Counted from the stretch's first letter, positions 25,507 to 34,154 are shown. The stretch: 64,000 nucleotides of DNA from RYN-230 sp963829725 (GCA_963829725.1 CAWHJW010000007.1:62001-126000), one strand, 5' to 3'. The notes: generated from the sequence alone by a model not told the origin. Made by a program: numbers and translations.

Positions 25507-25969
25507 TCAGCCGGGAGCGGGGCCGGTCGCGACCGGGCGGGCCGGGTCGGTGATCCGCTCCGACCAGGAGCCGGGGTACAGCGCGGCCGGCAGCCCGGCC
25601 AGGTGCAGCGCCAGCACCTCATGGGCGGCCGTCACCCCGGACCCGCAGTACACCCGGTCACGGCCCGCTGCCCCGACGGCGCCAGGCCGAGGCCCTCGAA
25701 CCGGGCCCGCAGCTCCAGCAGCACCCCGTCGGCAGCCAGCCGCCCCGGCGCGGCCGAAATAGCGCAGCAGCCACCAGGCCCGCGCCGCGGCGAGTGAGTC
25801 ATCCTCGTCGTAGGCCACCACGGGCCGGCCATCGCTGACCCCGGCCCGGTAGCGATCCAGGCCGGCCGGGCCGCCCAGCCGCCACCGCACATCCAGCAGC
25901 GCGGGCGGCGCCGCACCATCGAGCGCATGGGCCCAGCGCCGCGGCGCCGATCAATGCGTCCGCCACCAT
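25507..25969 (-). pseudogene. Degraded thiosulfate/mercaptopyruvate sulfurtransferase (tandem rhodanese)
   Basis: Start near 25969 after GGAGGA. Recognisable pieces in three frames are: LLDVRWRLGGPAGLDRYRAG, then directly RPVVAYDEDDSLAAARAWWL (a middle part of about 50 residues is missing), LRARFEGLGLAPSG in another frame, and the C-terminal active-site loop VYCGSGVTAAHEVLALHLAG with the catalytic Cys intact. At least three one-base shifts plus an internal deletion mean this is genuine decay, unlike the single-indel genes elsewhere in the window. Confidence 0.8.
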
Positions 25970-25976
25970 GTCCTCC

Positions 25977-26050
25977 TGTGCATAACAGGGGCCTTCCTGT
26001 GGACAAACCGTGGCCAACTTGTGGCTACGCGGCCGCGCAGCTGTGGATAA
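25977..26050. promoter_or_regulatory. Helically phased array of DnaA-box-like sites
   Basis: TGTGCATAA (25977), TGTGGACAA (25998), TGTGGCTAC (26020) and TGTGGATAA (26042) lie in the same orientation with start-to-start distances of 21, 22 and 22 bases. The second is the reverse complement of the actinomycete consensus TTGTCCACA and the fourth of TTATCCACA; the first fits TTWTNCACA; the third is weak. There is no dnaA, dnaN or A+T-rich unwinding region here, so a titration or regulatory site is more likely than oriC. Confidence 0.6.
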
Positions 26051-26057
26051 CGGCGGC

Positions 26058-27197
26058 TCACCTGGTGCTGATGCTGAGCAGCGGGACCAGCTGATCCCGC
26101 GGGGTCAGCGAGCCGTGCATGCCGATCAGGGATGACTCCAGGCGCTCCGCCTTGGTCGCCACGATCGCGAACGGCCCCGCCGGCGCCGCGACAACATCAC
26201 CGATCCGGCCAGCGAACCGGGGGTCCACCAAGCCGAACCAGCCGTCCTCGACGGCCTCATCCCGGGACAGCACCCAGGCCCGCTCGCCCAGCACCTCCTG
26301 CCAGGCGGCCAGCACATCCTCGGCGGCGCCGGGCAGCGCGTAGACATGCCGGGCCCGGGGCTCCCCGCCGAGCAGCGCGACGCCCTCACGCAGCGCCGGC
26401 TCGGCGTCCACGTCGATCCTGTCGTCGGGCGAGGAGTCCACCATGCCGTGATCGGCCGTGACGTGCATGGTGGTGGCCGACGGGAGCGCCCCGGCCAGCT
26501 GCTCAGCCAGCTTGTCCACGTACGCCAGCTGGTAAGTCCAGGCATCGGACTGCGAGCCGAACGCGTGCCCGGTGCCGTCCAGGTCGCCGTGGTACACGGT
26601 GACCAGGGCGCGGTCGGACTCGGCGAGCGCCTCGGCGGCCTGGGCGACCAGGGCCCCGGGGCTGTCCGCCGGACGGTAGCTGGCGCCGCGCATCGCCGCC
26701 GCGGAGAACCCGGTCTTCTCCAGCCCGGCCGCCGCCACCCGGTACGCGGCCACGCCGGCCGCGGCCGCGCGCTCGTAGATGGTGGGTGACGGCTGCCAGC
26801 TGACCGGGTCCACCCGGTCATCCCAGCGCAGCCCGTTGAGCAGCCGTCCGGTGCCGGGCACTGCCACCTGGTAACCGAGCATGCCGTGCTGGCCCGGCGT
26901 CAGCCCGGTACCCAGCGAGCTGAGGCTGGTCACCGTCGTGGCCGGGAACCCGGCGGTCAGCGCGCGCCCGGTCGTGGTCAGCTCGGACAGGAACGGTGCC
27001 GCCGCCGGGTGCTCGCGGAGCAGTTCCCAGCCGAGGCCGTCCACGATCAGCAGGCAGGCCCGCGCGGTCGGGCGCAGCCGGAGCGGATCCGGCTCCCCGT
27101 CCAGGCCCAGCGAGGCCAGCAGCGAGCTGGCCAGGTCGGGCAGGCTGCCGGTGCCGTAGTTGGGCACGGTGGGCGGGGTGACCGGCTCAGTGATCAC
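26058..27197 (-). CDS. Alkaline-phosphatase-superfamily nucleotide pyrophosphatase/phosphodiesterase
   Basis: A 379-residue NPP-type hydrolase. The metal ligands and nucleophile are visible in order: Asp in CLLIVDGLGWELL, nucleophile Thr in FPATTVTSLSSLGTGL, Asp/His in YHGDLDGTGHAFG, Asp-His in VTADHGMVD and a final His in LIGMHGSLTPRDQL. No signal peptide or membrane helix, so it acts in the cytoplasm on phosphodiester or pyrophosphate bonds; the substrate is unknown. It forms a minus-strand pair with the DUF5998 gene ten bases upstream, an arrangement that recurs in actinomycetes. Confidence 0.9.
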   Translation of the reverse strand: MITEPVTPPTVPNYGTGSLPDLASSLLASLGLDGEPDPLRLRPTARACLLIVDGLGWELLREHPAAAPFLSELTTTGRALTAGFPATTVTSLSSLGTGLTPGQHGMLGYQVAVPGTGRLLNGLRWDDRVDPVSWQPSPTIYERAAAAGVAAYRVAAAGLEKTGFSAAAMRGASYRPADSPGALVAQAAEALAESDRALVTVYHGDLDGTGHAFGSQSDAWTYQLAYVDKLAEQLAGALPSATTMHVTADHGMVDSSPDDRIDVDAEPALREGVALLGGEPRARHVYALPGAAEDVLAAWQEVLGERAWVLSRDEAVEDGWFGLVDPRFAGRIGDVVAAPAGPFAIVATKAERLESSLIGMHGSLTPRDQLVPLLSISTR

Positions 27198-27207
27198 GCC
27201 TGCCCCT

Positions 27208-27804
27208 TCAGTGGCCGGGGTGGGTGGTCGCCTCTGTGAGGGCGGCCGCGAAGGCGAGCACCTGCCGGACCGCTTCCTCGCCGTCGGCTGCCTCGCTCAC
27301 CCGCATCGTCAGGTCGTCCGCCGTGATGGTGCCGGTGTAGCCGTGGTCGGCCTCGCAGTTCTCGTCACCGCAGTGGGCCGGCTCCAGTTCCACGTGGGAC
27401 AGCACGTTCCAGCCAATGGTCAGGACCACCTCGGTCGGCATCGTCACGCCCGGGACATAGGAGGCCGGGTCGGGCACGACCCGGGTCACGGCAATGGAGG
27501 AGATCCGCGAGAACCGCACTGCCTCGGTGCTGGTCTCGGCCTGCGGCCGGGCGCCCGGCTCGTCCTCGGACGGGTTCTCGTCGGTATGCGAGTACACCAG
27601 CCGGGTCGGCGTCAGCACCAGCACCGTCATATGACGGCGCACTTCCATGGCCGGGTCGAAGAGCGCGTCCGCCTGCACCACGTAGGAGACAACCGCCTCC
27701 GCGCCCAGGGCGGAGAACACCGCATCCGCCACCAGGCCCGGGTAGTAGCCACTCCGCTCGATAGCTGACCGCAGCCCGATGGCCGTGGTTCGGGTATCCC
27801 TCAT
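27208..27804 (-). CDS. DUF5998 family protein
   Basis: A 198-residue soluble protein from ATG 27804. Features include a helical start (TTAIGLRSAIERSGYYPGLV), a beta-rich middle (HMTVLVLTPTRLVYSHTDEN) and a short Cys pair in HCGDENCEADHGYTGTI. The family is actinobacterial, of unknown function, and typically sits upstream of an NPP-type phosphodiesterase as here. The gap to that gene is only ten bases, so they are co-transcribed. Confidence 0.85.
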   Translation of the reverse strand: MRDTRTTAIGLRSAIERSGYYPGLVADAVFSALGAEAVVSYVVQADALFDPAMEVRRHMTVLVLTPTRLVYSHTDENPSEDEPGARPQAETSTEAVRFSRISSIAVTRVVPDPASYVPGVTMPTEVVLTIGWNVLSHVELEPAHCGDENCEADHGYTGTITADDLTMRVSEAADGEEAVRQVLAFAAALTEATTHPGH

Positions 27805-28150
27805 GTTCCCATCCTGCCCTGCCGGAGGACCAGAGCTCACAGAACGGGCCATCAAACGCCGGAGCGAGGCTTTGCGGGCCCCGCGGTCGCTGCTCACGCC
27901 GGGGCGGCAGCGGCCGCGGCCGGCCCGCCGGAGGCGTCGCCGCACTTCCCGCCCAGGATCCCGGTGGACCACACGGCCATACTCGTGACGATATGTCCCG
28001 GCAATCGCAAATGGCACCCCCCCGTCCGAAGCCATGCCAGCCTATCTGTCAGGCGCGATTTATGGCACAGCCACCGGAACCGGGGCACGCCGCCGTGGAA
28101 ATCGGCATCATAGTCAACCGGGTCGCACGGATCCCGGGGGGAGGCTAACG
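27805..28150. other. Divergent intergenic region, 346 bases
   Basis: Lies between DUF5998 and the Ser/Thr kinase gene. It holds A+T-richer patches around 27985-28075 that may contain both promoters and the strong GGGGGGAGG ribosome site of the kinase at 28136-28144. No RNA gene or other structured element stands out. Confidence 0.6.
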
Positions 28151-29773
28151 ATGGAGCCGCAGCCGACGCTTGCGCCGCTGCGCCGCTGGGATCCGGAGCG
28201 GATCGGGCCCTTCACGCTCCTGGGACGGCTGGGTGCGGGCGCCATGGGCCAGGTCTACCTGGGACGATCGCCGGCCGGCCGGCTGGTGGCAGTGAAGACC
28301 ATCAAGATCGAGTTCGCCGAGGAAGCCGGCTTCCGTACCCGGTTCGCCCATGAGGTCGCCGCGGCCCGGCGGGTCAGCGGGGTGTTCACCGCGGCCGTGG
28401 TGGCCGCCGACCCGGAGGCCGATGTCCCCTGGCTGGCCACCGCCTACGTCCCGGCCCCGTCGCTGAGCCGGCTGGTCCGCGCGACCGGCCCGCTGCCCGT
28501 GGCCGCCGTCCGGTGGCTCGCCGCCGGCTGCGCCGAGGCGCTGGAGTCGATCCACGACGCGGGCCTGGTGCACCGGGACCTGAAGCCGTCCAACGTGCTC
28601 GTGTCGCCGGACGGCCCGCGGGTGATCGATTTCGGGGTGGCACGGGCCGCCGAGCGGATCCAGCTCACGGTGACCCGCGGCGCGGTGGGGACACCCGCCT
28701 ACATGGCGCCGGAGCAGGCGCGGGACACCCGCCAGGCGTCGGTCGCCTCGGACGTTTTCTCACTCGGCGGGACCCTGCTGTTCGCGGCGACCGGGCACCC
28801 GCCGTACCACGGCGACACGGTGATGGATGTCCTGGTCCGGCTGGCGACCGAGCCGCCCGACCTCGACGGCCTGCCGGCCGACCTGGCCAGCATGGTCACC
28901 GCCTGCCTGGAACGCTCACCGCGTAACCGGCCCACCTCGGCGGCGCTGCTGGCCCAGCTCGCGCCGTCCGTCGGCAGCCCGGCCGGGCCCGGCGCCGCCC
29001 ACTCCTACCTGACCGGCCCGGCGATGGCGCTGATCGATGGCTACCGGCACAGCCCGGACGCGCCGCTGCCCGCCGGGCCGGACGGCGGGGACCAGGAGCA
29101 GAGCGAGGACGCCACCTTCGGCTCCTATACCGCGCTCCCGGCACGCCCGCCGGAATCCCGCCGCTGGCGCGGCCGCCGCGGCCGGCGCCGCCGTCCGGAT
29201 GACAGCAGCCTCCCGTCCCGGCCCGGGGGCCGCCGCGGGCCCGGAACCCGCACCGTGGCCGCGCTGGCCGGCGCCGGGTCCGTGCTGCTCGCCGCCGGGG
29301 TGGCGATCGGCGCGGCAGTGTACCCGCGGGGCGGCACGCCGGCGCCGACCGTCAGCCCCACGATCGGCGCGAAGCCGTCCGCGACGGCCGGCAGCACCGC
29401 CCCGGGCACGCCGTTCAATCCCGGCGACTTGCCGCCATCCACGCTGCCAGACAACACGAGCGGCCCGCCGGAGCTGACGATGGGGCAGCCGAGCGGAGAC
29501 GGCTACACCGTCTTCGTGGTGCACGGCAGCGGGTTCATCCCGCAGACCCAGGTGCGGGTCAGGCTGCTCGGCGTGGGGATATCCCCGTACCAGCCGTTCG
29601 TGGACCAGAAGGGCACCTTCAACTACGCCATCGACCAGGGCCACCTGTTCTTCCCCGGGCTGGCGGCGATCCCGCAGGGCCAGTACACCGTGGTGGTGAC
29701 CGGGGCGCAGGGCCGCCACGCCACGGCCAGCTTCTCGGTCATCGTGCCGCCGGGGCCCCCGCCCCCGGCCTGA
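28151..29773 (+). CDS. Transmembrane Ser/Thr protein kinase
   Basis: A 540-residue PknB-type kinase from ATG 28151. The catalytic domain (1-275) has the glycine loop LGAGAMGQVY, Lys49, catalytic loop HRDLKPSN with Asp143, DFG at 160-162 and the activation segment GTPAYMAPEQA. A basic juxtamembrane stretch precedes a single membrane helix (VAALAGAGSVLLAAGVAIGA). The outside part has a Pro/Thr-rich stalk and a beta-sandwich-like domain from about 445 (YTVFVVHGSGFIPQTQVRVR) instead of PASTA repeats. It converges with an FHA-like gene whose product could read its phosphosites. Confidence 0.94.
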   Translation: MEPQPTLAPLRRWDPERIGPFTLLGRLGAGAMGQVYLGRSPAGRLVAVKTIKIEFAEEAGFRTRFAHEVAAARRVSGVFTAAVVAADPEADVPWLATAYVPAPSLSRLVRATGPLPVAAVRWLAAGCAEALESIHDAGLVHRDLKPSNVLVSPDGPRVIDFGVARAAERIQLTVTRGAVGTPAYMAPEQARDTRQASVASDVFSLGGTLLFAATGHPPYHGDTVMDVLVRLATEPPDLDGLPADLASMVTACLERSPRNRPTSAALLAQLAPSVGSPAGPGAAHSYLTGPAMALIDGYRHSPDAPLPAGPDGGDQEQSEDATFGSYTALPARPPESRRWRGRRGRRRRPDDSSLPSRPGGRRGPGTRTVAALAGAGSVLLAAGVAIGAAVYPRGGTPAPTVSPTIGAKPSATAGSTAPGTPFNPGDLPPSTLPDNTSGPPELTMGQPSGDGYTVFVVHGSGFIPQTQVRVRLLGVGISPYQPFVDQKGTFNYAIDQGHLFFPGLAAIPQGQYTVVVTGAQGRHATASFSVIVPPGPPPPA

Positions 29774-29793
29774 GGGCGGCCCGGCGGCACCGG

Positions 29794-30627
29794 TCACGGG
29801 GCCTGCGTCCACCACAGGTCCTCCTGGCGGGAGCACCAGGCCGGGTCGTTCAGCCGCCCCAGGTCGGCCGCGGTGATGATGCCGTGCTCGATGAGCACCC
29901 GGACCACGACCTCATCGGACAGGCGCATGTCGCCGCGGACCAGCCCCCGGTCGGTGATCTTGCGGCGGAGCACCTTGATATGCTCGGCCACCCGCGCGGA
30001 CAGCCGGTCGCGGAACACCGGGTCGGTGTCGAACCGCTCCAGCTCGTGGTACGCGCCGGTCACCTCGAGGGCCGCCTTGGCGATCTCCGGGGTGCGCGGC
30101 AGCGGGGTGGTGCCAGCCGCGTCGAGCAGCCAGGGACGGCACCACATGAGCGCGACCAGGAAGATCTTGGTCATCGGGTCGAGGTACAACGGGAGCAGGG
30201 TGGCGTCGCCGTCCTGCCAGACCCGGGTGGCGTCGGGCACTTCCGCCCAGCCGCCGCCGCGGCCGCTCACCATGACCCGCAGCGGCTGGCCCTCGTCCAG
30301 CATTGCCCGCGACCCGACCAGGGTCGTCCCCGCGCGCAGGAACCAGCCGCCGGACGGCTCGCCCTGGTCCTCCATCCGCGGCAGCCTGATCCGGTACCCC
30401 TCCCCCTCGGTGTACAGCGCGTGGGTGCGGCTGATGTTGGCGATCCATACCCCGTCGCCCAGCGCGGTGATCACGCCGGCCCGGCGGGATAGCCCGCGGC
30501 CCGCCGCGATGGGCAGGTCGGCGTCCGGGCCGCGGCCGAATACCAGGCGGCCGCCCTCCGGGAGGCTCACCACCAGGCCAGACGGCGTGGCCACCCGCGC
30601 CGCTGTACTGGGCTCCACCGCCGCCAT
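29794..30627 (-). CDS. FHA-like domain protein
   Basis: A 277-residue cytoplasmic protein. The first ~110 residues look like a forkhead-associated fold: GGRLVFGRGPDADLPIA, the Ser/Arg turn GLSRRAGVI, and WIANISRTHALY in the position of the conserved SxxH/N. The remainder is helical (PEIAKAALEVTGAYHELERF, later LSARVAEHIKVLRRKITDRG) with a possible winged-helix end. FHA domains bind phospho-Thr, and the neighbouring kinase is the natural source of ligand; the pairing is inference from position. Confidence 0.75.
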   Translation of the reverse strand: MAAVEPSTAARVATPSGLVVSLPEGGRLVFGRGPDADLPIAAGRGLSRRAGVITALGDGVWIANISRTHALYTEGEGYRIRLPRMEDQGEPSGGWFLRAGTTLVGSRAMLDEGQPLRVMVSGRGGGWAEVPDATRVWQDGDATLLPLYLDPMTKIFLVALMWCRPWLLDAAGTTPLPRTPEIAKAALEVTGAYHELERFDTDPVFRDRLSARVAEHIKVLRRKITDRGLVRGDMRLSDEVVVRVLIEHGIITAADLGRLNDPAWCSRQEDLWWTQAP

Positions 30628-30951
30628 GCCCTTCCTGACTCCCTCGCGTGCGGAGCGCGCCAGTCCCGGAGCCCCGTATCAACGCCTTGCGCGCATTCTA
30701 GGGCGGTCCGGGAGGCAAGCCCGATCCCGGAGTCCGGGGATGGCCGGGTCTCCGGGATCCGGGTTAGGTAGGGGTAGTCCGGGGCGAGCGCGGACAAGGC
30801 TCGCATGGGGAGCCGGCCGGCTTGCTGGCTGGCGGGCCCGTGCCGCGGGAGATCACGGCATGGGCGGGGACACCGAAGGGCCGCTCCCGGGGCGGCCGGA
30901 AGGCATCCTCGGGGGACCTGTGCAGGTCCTGTCCTGCGTCCGCCCCGGACA

Positions 30952-30994
30952 GGGGGATGCAGGCGGGGGGATGCAGGGGGAAGGGGCCAGGGGG
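30952..30994 (+). other. G-quadruplex-prone G-run cluster
   Basis: Five runs of four to six G (30952-56, 30965-70, 30976-80, 30983-86, 30990-94) are separated by short loops of two to eight bases on the plus strand, including two copies of GGGGGATGCAGG. This meets the usual pattern for an intramolecular quadruplex. Confidence 0.7.
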
Positions 30995-31007
30995 AGGCCA
31001 GTCCGGC

Positions 31008-31032
31008 CGGGCCCGCGCTCTGCGCGGGCCCG
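31008..31032 (+). promoter_or_regulatory. Perfect 11-bp hairpin with three-base loop
   Basis: CGGGCCCGCGC at 31008-31018 pairs with GCGCGGGCCCG at 31022-31032 around TCT. It lies 15 bases after the G-run cluster and about 150 bases before the kinase start. It could terminate a short upstream transcript or attenuate the operon. Confidence 0.7.
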
Positions 31033-31185
31033 CCGGGTGGCCCCGGCCGAGAGGCCATCCCGAGGTTCACCCGGGCGTCCAGGGCGCGGCCCATCCGCGG
31101 CCCGCCGGTCCTCAGCCGGGAGGATGACGCCGGCCCAGCCCGCAGGATGACTCGCGGGGAAGCGCCCCGCCCGTACCCTTGATCC

Positions 31186-32454
31186 GTGGCCGCCGTGTAC
31201 GCCTGGCTGCGCTGCCATCCGAGGCTGGTGGACAGCGCGCTCGCGGCTGCCCTCGGCTTCGCCGGCGTGGGCTCGGCCCTCGCCTACGGCCGGTACCTGC
31301 TGCTCCCGGTGGCCCTCGGGCTGTGCCTGCCCATCGTCTTCCGCCGGGCCCATCCCTCCGGCGCCTTCGCCGCGGCCGCGGCGGTCGGCGCCCTCCAGGT
31401 AGCGCTCGATATCCACGTGAACATGCTCGACGTGACGATCGTGGTCCTGCTGTACACCCTGGCCGCCTACCGGCCGCGCCGGGTGTCCGTTCCTGGCCTG
31501 GCCGTCTGCCTGCTCGGCTCGGCGGCCGCGATGACCCGCTGGCCGCCGCCCGGGACGAGCCCGCTGAACTGGCTCATCCTTGGCTCGATCGCCTTCGCCG
31601 GCTCGTCACTGATCGCCTGGGTACTCGGCGACTCGATGCGCTACCGGCGCGGCTACTACGCCGCGCTGGAGGACCGGGCCGCCCGGCTGGAGGCCGAGCG
31701 GGACGCCCAGGCGCAGATCGCGGCGGCCGCCGAGCGAGCCAGGATCGCCCGGGAACTGCACGACGTCATCGCGCACCACGTGAGCGTGATGGTGGTGCAG
31801 GCGGACGGGGCCTCGTACGCGCTGGACAGGTCGCCGGACCGGGCCCGCCAGGCGCTGGCCGCCATCGGGAGCACCGGCCGGCAGGCCCTGGCCGAGATGC
31901 GCCGCATGCTCGGCGTGCTGCGCAGCGACGACGGCGCCCCGGGCGTGGTCCCGCTGCCCGGCATAGAACAGCTGGGCGAACTGCTGGAGCAGACCCGGGC
32001 CAGCGGCCTGGCCGTGTCCTTCACGGTTGAGGGGGTCCCCGCGCCGCTGCCCGGCGGCCTGGCGCTGGCCGCCTTCCGGATCGTGCAGGAGTCGCTGACC
32101 AACGCCCGCAAGCACGGCGGCCCGGGAGCGCGCGCCACGGTGCTGCTGCGCTACTGCGAGGACATGCTGGTACTGCAGATCACCGACGACGGGGCCGGTG
32201 CGGTGGCGGCCAAGGACGGGGCCGGGCACGGGCTGACCGGGATGCGGGAGCGGGTCACACTGTACGGCGGCACGCTGCACACCGGGCCACGGCCCGGGGG
32301 CGGCTACCAGGTCACGGCCGGGCTCCCGCTGCCCGGGGCGGCCGCCCCGGGCCGCCCGCCCGCGGGCACCGCCGGGGACGGCCAGGACACCTTCCGGCTC
32401 GATGAGCAGGCCACCCTGCGGCCCGCCGGGACCGGCCAGGCTGAGGTGGCATGA
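31186..32454 (+). CDS. NarL-type sensor histidine kinase
   Basis: A 422-residue kinase starting at GTG 31186. Membrane helices fill roughly residues 15-150 (LVDSALAAALGFAGVGSALA onward). A coiled segment rich in Glu/Ala leads into HisKA_3 with RIARELHDVIAHHVSVMVV, phospho-acceptor His192, and HATPase ends with GHGLTGMRERVTLYGG. No extracellular domain. Stop and next ATG overlap by four bases. Its partner regulator is encoded directly after it. The target is unknown. Confidence 0.94.
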   Translation: MAAVYAWLRCHPRLVDSALAAALGFAGVGSALAYGRYLLLPVALGLCLPIVFRRAHPSGAFAAAAAVGALQVALDIHVNMLDVTIVVLLYTLAAYRPRRVSVPGLAVCLLGSAAAMTRWPPPGTSPLNWLILGSIAFAGSSLIAWVLGDSMRYRRGYYAALEDRAARLEAERDAQAQIAAAAERARIARELHDVIAHHVSVMVVQADGASYALDRSPDRARQALAAIGSTGRQALAEMRRMLGVLRSDDGAPGVVPLPGIEQLGELLEQTRASGLAVSFTVEGVPAPLPGGLALAAFRIVQESLTNARKHGGPGARATVLLRYCEDMLVLQITDDGAGAVAAKDGAGHGLTGMRERVTLYGGTLHTGPRPGGGYQVTAGLPLPGAAAPGRPPAGTAGDGQDTFRLDEQATLRPAGTGQAEVA

Positions 32455-33119
32455 GCATCGAGATCTTGCTGGCCGATGACCAGGAACTGGTCCGGGCCGG
32501 GTTCCGGATGGTGCTCGACGCCCAGGACGACATGTCCGTCATGGGCGAGGCGGGCGACGGCCTGGCCGCGACCCGGCTGCTCGCCTCCCGGCACGCGGAC
32601 GTCGTGGTGATGGACGTGCGGATGCCGAGGCTGGACGGGATCGAGGCCACCCGGCGCATCTGCCAGGCCGGTGACCGGCCCCGCGTGCTCATGCTGACCA
32701 CCTTTGACCTGGATGAATACGCCTACGCCGCGCTCAAGGCCGGGGCCAGCGGGTTCCTGCTCAAGGACGTCCCGCCGGAGGAGCTGCTATTCGCCATCCG
32801 GGCGGTGCACTCCGGGGACGCCGTGGTCGCGCCGTCCACCACCCGGCGGCTGATCGACCGGTTCGCGCCGCTGTTCCCGGCGGGCGACTCCCCCGCCCCG
32901 CCGGGGCTTGACTGCCTGACCAGCCGGGAACGCGAGGTGCTGGCGCATGTCGCCCAGGGGCTGTCCAACGCCGAGATCGCCCAGCGGCTGTTCGTCTCCG
33001 AGGCCACGGTGAAGACGCACGTCGGCCGGGTGCTGGCCAAGCTGGGTTTGCGTGACCGGGTGCAGGCCGTGGTGTTCTCCTATGAGACCGGGCTGGTCCG
33101 CGCCCGCGGCCTGGCCTGA
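32451..33119 (+). CDS. LuxR/NarL-family response regulator
   Basis: A 222-residue regulator with receiver Asp55 in VVVMDVRMPRLDG and switch Lys in GFLLKDVPPEE, then a LuxR helix-turn-helix from LTSREREVLAHVAQGLSN through VKTHVGRVLAKLGLRDR. Translationally coupled to the kinase (ATGA). It is similar in plan to the first regulator in the window, but the DNA-binding helices differ, so the regulons should too. Confidence 0.95.
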   Translation: MSIEILLADDQELVRAGFRMVLDAQDDMSVMGEAGDGLAATRLLASRHADVVVMDVRMPRLDGIEATRRICQAGDRPRVLMLTTFDLDEYAYAALKAGASGFLLKDVPPEELLFAIRAVHSGDAVVAPSTTRRLIDRFAPLFPAGDSPAPPGLDCLTSREREVLAHVAQGLSNAEIAQRLFVSEATVKTHVGRVLAKLGLRDRVQAVVFSYETGLVRARGLA

Positions 33120-33144
33120 TCCGGGCCGGGGACGCCCGGCGGCC

Positions 33145-33354
33145 TCAGGTCTTGCTGGCCGTCTCCCGGCGCAGGGACCAGCCGAGCCCGGCGACGATGG
33201 CGAGCGGCAACAGCCACCAGGCGTTCACCCCGGCCACGTGCACCAGCAGGGCGGTCACCGCCAGCGCGGCCACGACGACCGCCGCGCCCCGCCAGTCGTC
33301 GCCGATGACGAAGTCGTACCAGAACGCGCCGAACGAGCGCAGCCAGCGGCTCAA
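33145..33354 (-). CDS. Small two-helix membrane protein
   Basis: A 69-residue protein with a short amphipathic start (MSRWLRSFGAFWYDFVIGDD) followed by two hydrophobic helices (AAVVVAALAVTALLVHVAG, WWLLPLAIVAGLGW). The ATG overlaps the stop of the larger membrane gene upstream by four bases, so it is probably made with it and may be an accessory subunit. Family not recognised beyond small actinomycete membrane proteins. Confidence 0.75.
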   Translation of the reverse strand: MSRWLRSFGAFWYDFVIGDDWRGAAVVVAALAVTALLVHVAGVNAWWLLPLAIVAGLGWSLRRETASKT

Positions 33355-34154
33355 CGGATTCCCTCCTCAGACGTGACCGGACTGCCCGGCGCGCGAGCCG
33401 CGGCCGCCCGGGCCGGCGCCAGGGAAGCCTCCCGGGACCGGCGCAGCAGCGCCGCGTAGCCGATGGTGACCAGCGCGATGAACGGGATGACGCCCAGCAG
33501 CGCCGCGTCGTTGCCGGGCCAGGTGACCCCGGCGCCCTCGGCGCCCCAGAAGGTGCCGAACGAGGTGAGCATGATGCCCACCGCCCACTTCATGGTGTTC
33601 TCCGGCACCCGGGCCAGCGGCGCGCGGGCCGCCACCCCGACCGCGGTGATGACCAGCACGGCCGCGGCCGCGCCCAGCGCGGCCAGGCCGATGTTGCCCT
33701 GGTTGCCGCCGAAGGTGATCACGATGAACACCACTTCCAGGCCTTCCAGCAGGACGCCCTTGAAGGCCAGGGTGAACGCGTACCAGTCGCGGACGCCGTA
33801 CCGGCGGCCGGCCTCCGCGGCCCGGGCGGCGGCCACCTGGCGCTCGTAGATGCCCGCCTCGTCATGCAGGCCCTTGTAGCCCGAGGCGCGCAGGATGGCC
33901 TTGCGCAGCCACATCATGCCGAACACGGCCAGCAGCGCGCCCACGATCAGCCGGAGCGCGCCGATCGGGAACAGGGTAAGGGCGGGCCCCACCGCGGCCA
34001 CCACGGCCGCGAGCACGACCAGTGCCACCGCCATGCCCTGGAAGGTGGACCGCCACTCCCTGGTCAGCCCCGCGGCGAGGATGATGGTCAGTGCCTCGAC
34101 CGCCTCCACCGCGCAGGCGATGAACACGGTGAGCACGAGGGCAACGGAATTCAC
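33351..34154 (-). CDS. COG4280-type membrane protein, FTR1-like internal repeat
   Basis: A 267-residue protein with about seven membrane helices. Start chosen at GTG 34154, which has GGAGGT just upstream, though only three bases away. Two helices carry acidic pairs in like positions: VEAVEALTIILAAG near the N-terminus and LLEGLEVVFIVITFGG in the second half. This resembles the paired REGxE motifs of FTR1 iron permeases and the inverted-repeat plan of LysE/ILT-type carriers. Transport of a metal ion is therefore plausible but unproven. Divergent from a ChrB-like gene, with which it may be co-regulated. Confidence 0.7.
   Translation of the reverse strand: MNSVALVLTVFIACAVEAVEALTIILAAGLTREWRSTFQGMAVALVVLAAVVAAVGPALTLFPIGALRLIVGALLAVFGMMWLRKAILRASGYKGLHDEAGIYERQVAAARAAEAGRRYGVRDWYAFTLAFKGVLLEGLEVVFIVITFGGNQGNIGLAALGAAAAVLVITAVGVAARAPLARVPENTMKWAVGIMLTSFGTFWGAEGAGVTWPGNDAALLGVIPFIALVTIGYAALLRRSREASLAPARAAAARAPGSPVTSEEGIR

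Larger units (their letters stand above)
30628..31185. other. Large divergent intergenic region, 558 bases
   Basis: No convincing coding frame. Contents: A+T-moderate segment with GGTTAGGTAGGGGTAGTCC near 30763-30781, a cluster of G-runs (30952-30994) and a perfect 11-bp hairpin (31008-31032), both listed separately. It could hold a small RNA or long leader for the two-component operon. Confidence 0.55.

Noticed and set aside
25970..26057. DnaA-box array considered as oriC
   Set aside because: No dnaA/dnaN neighbours, no A+T-rich unwinding region, and only about 75 bases long; actinomycete oriC is far larger.
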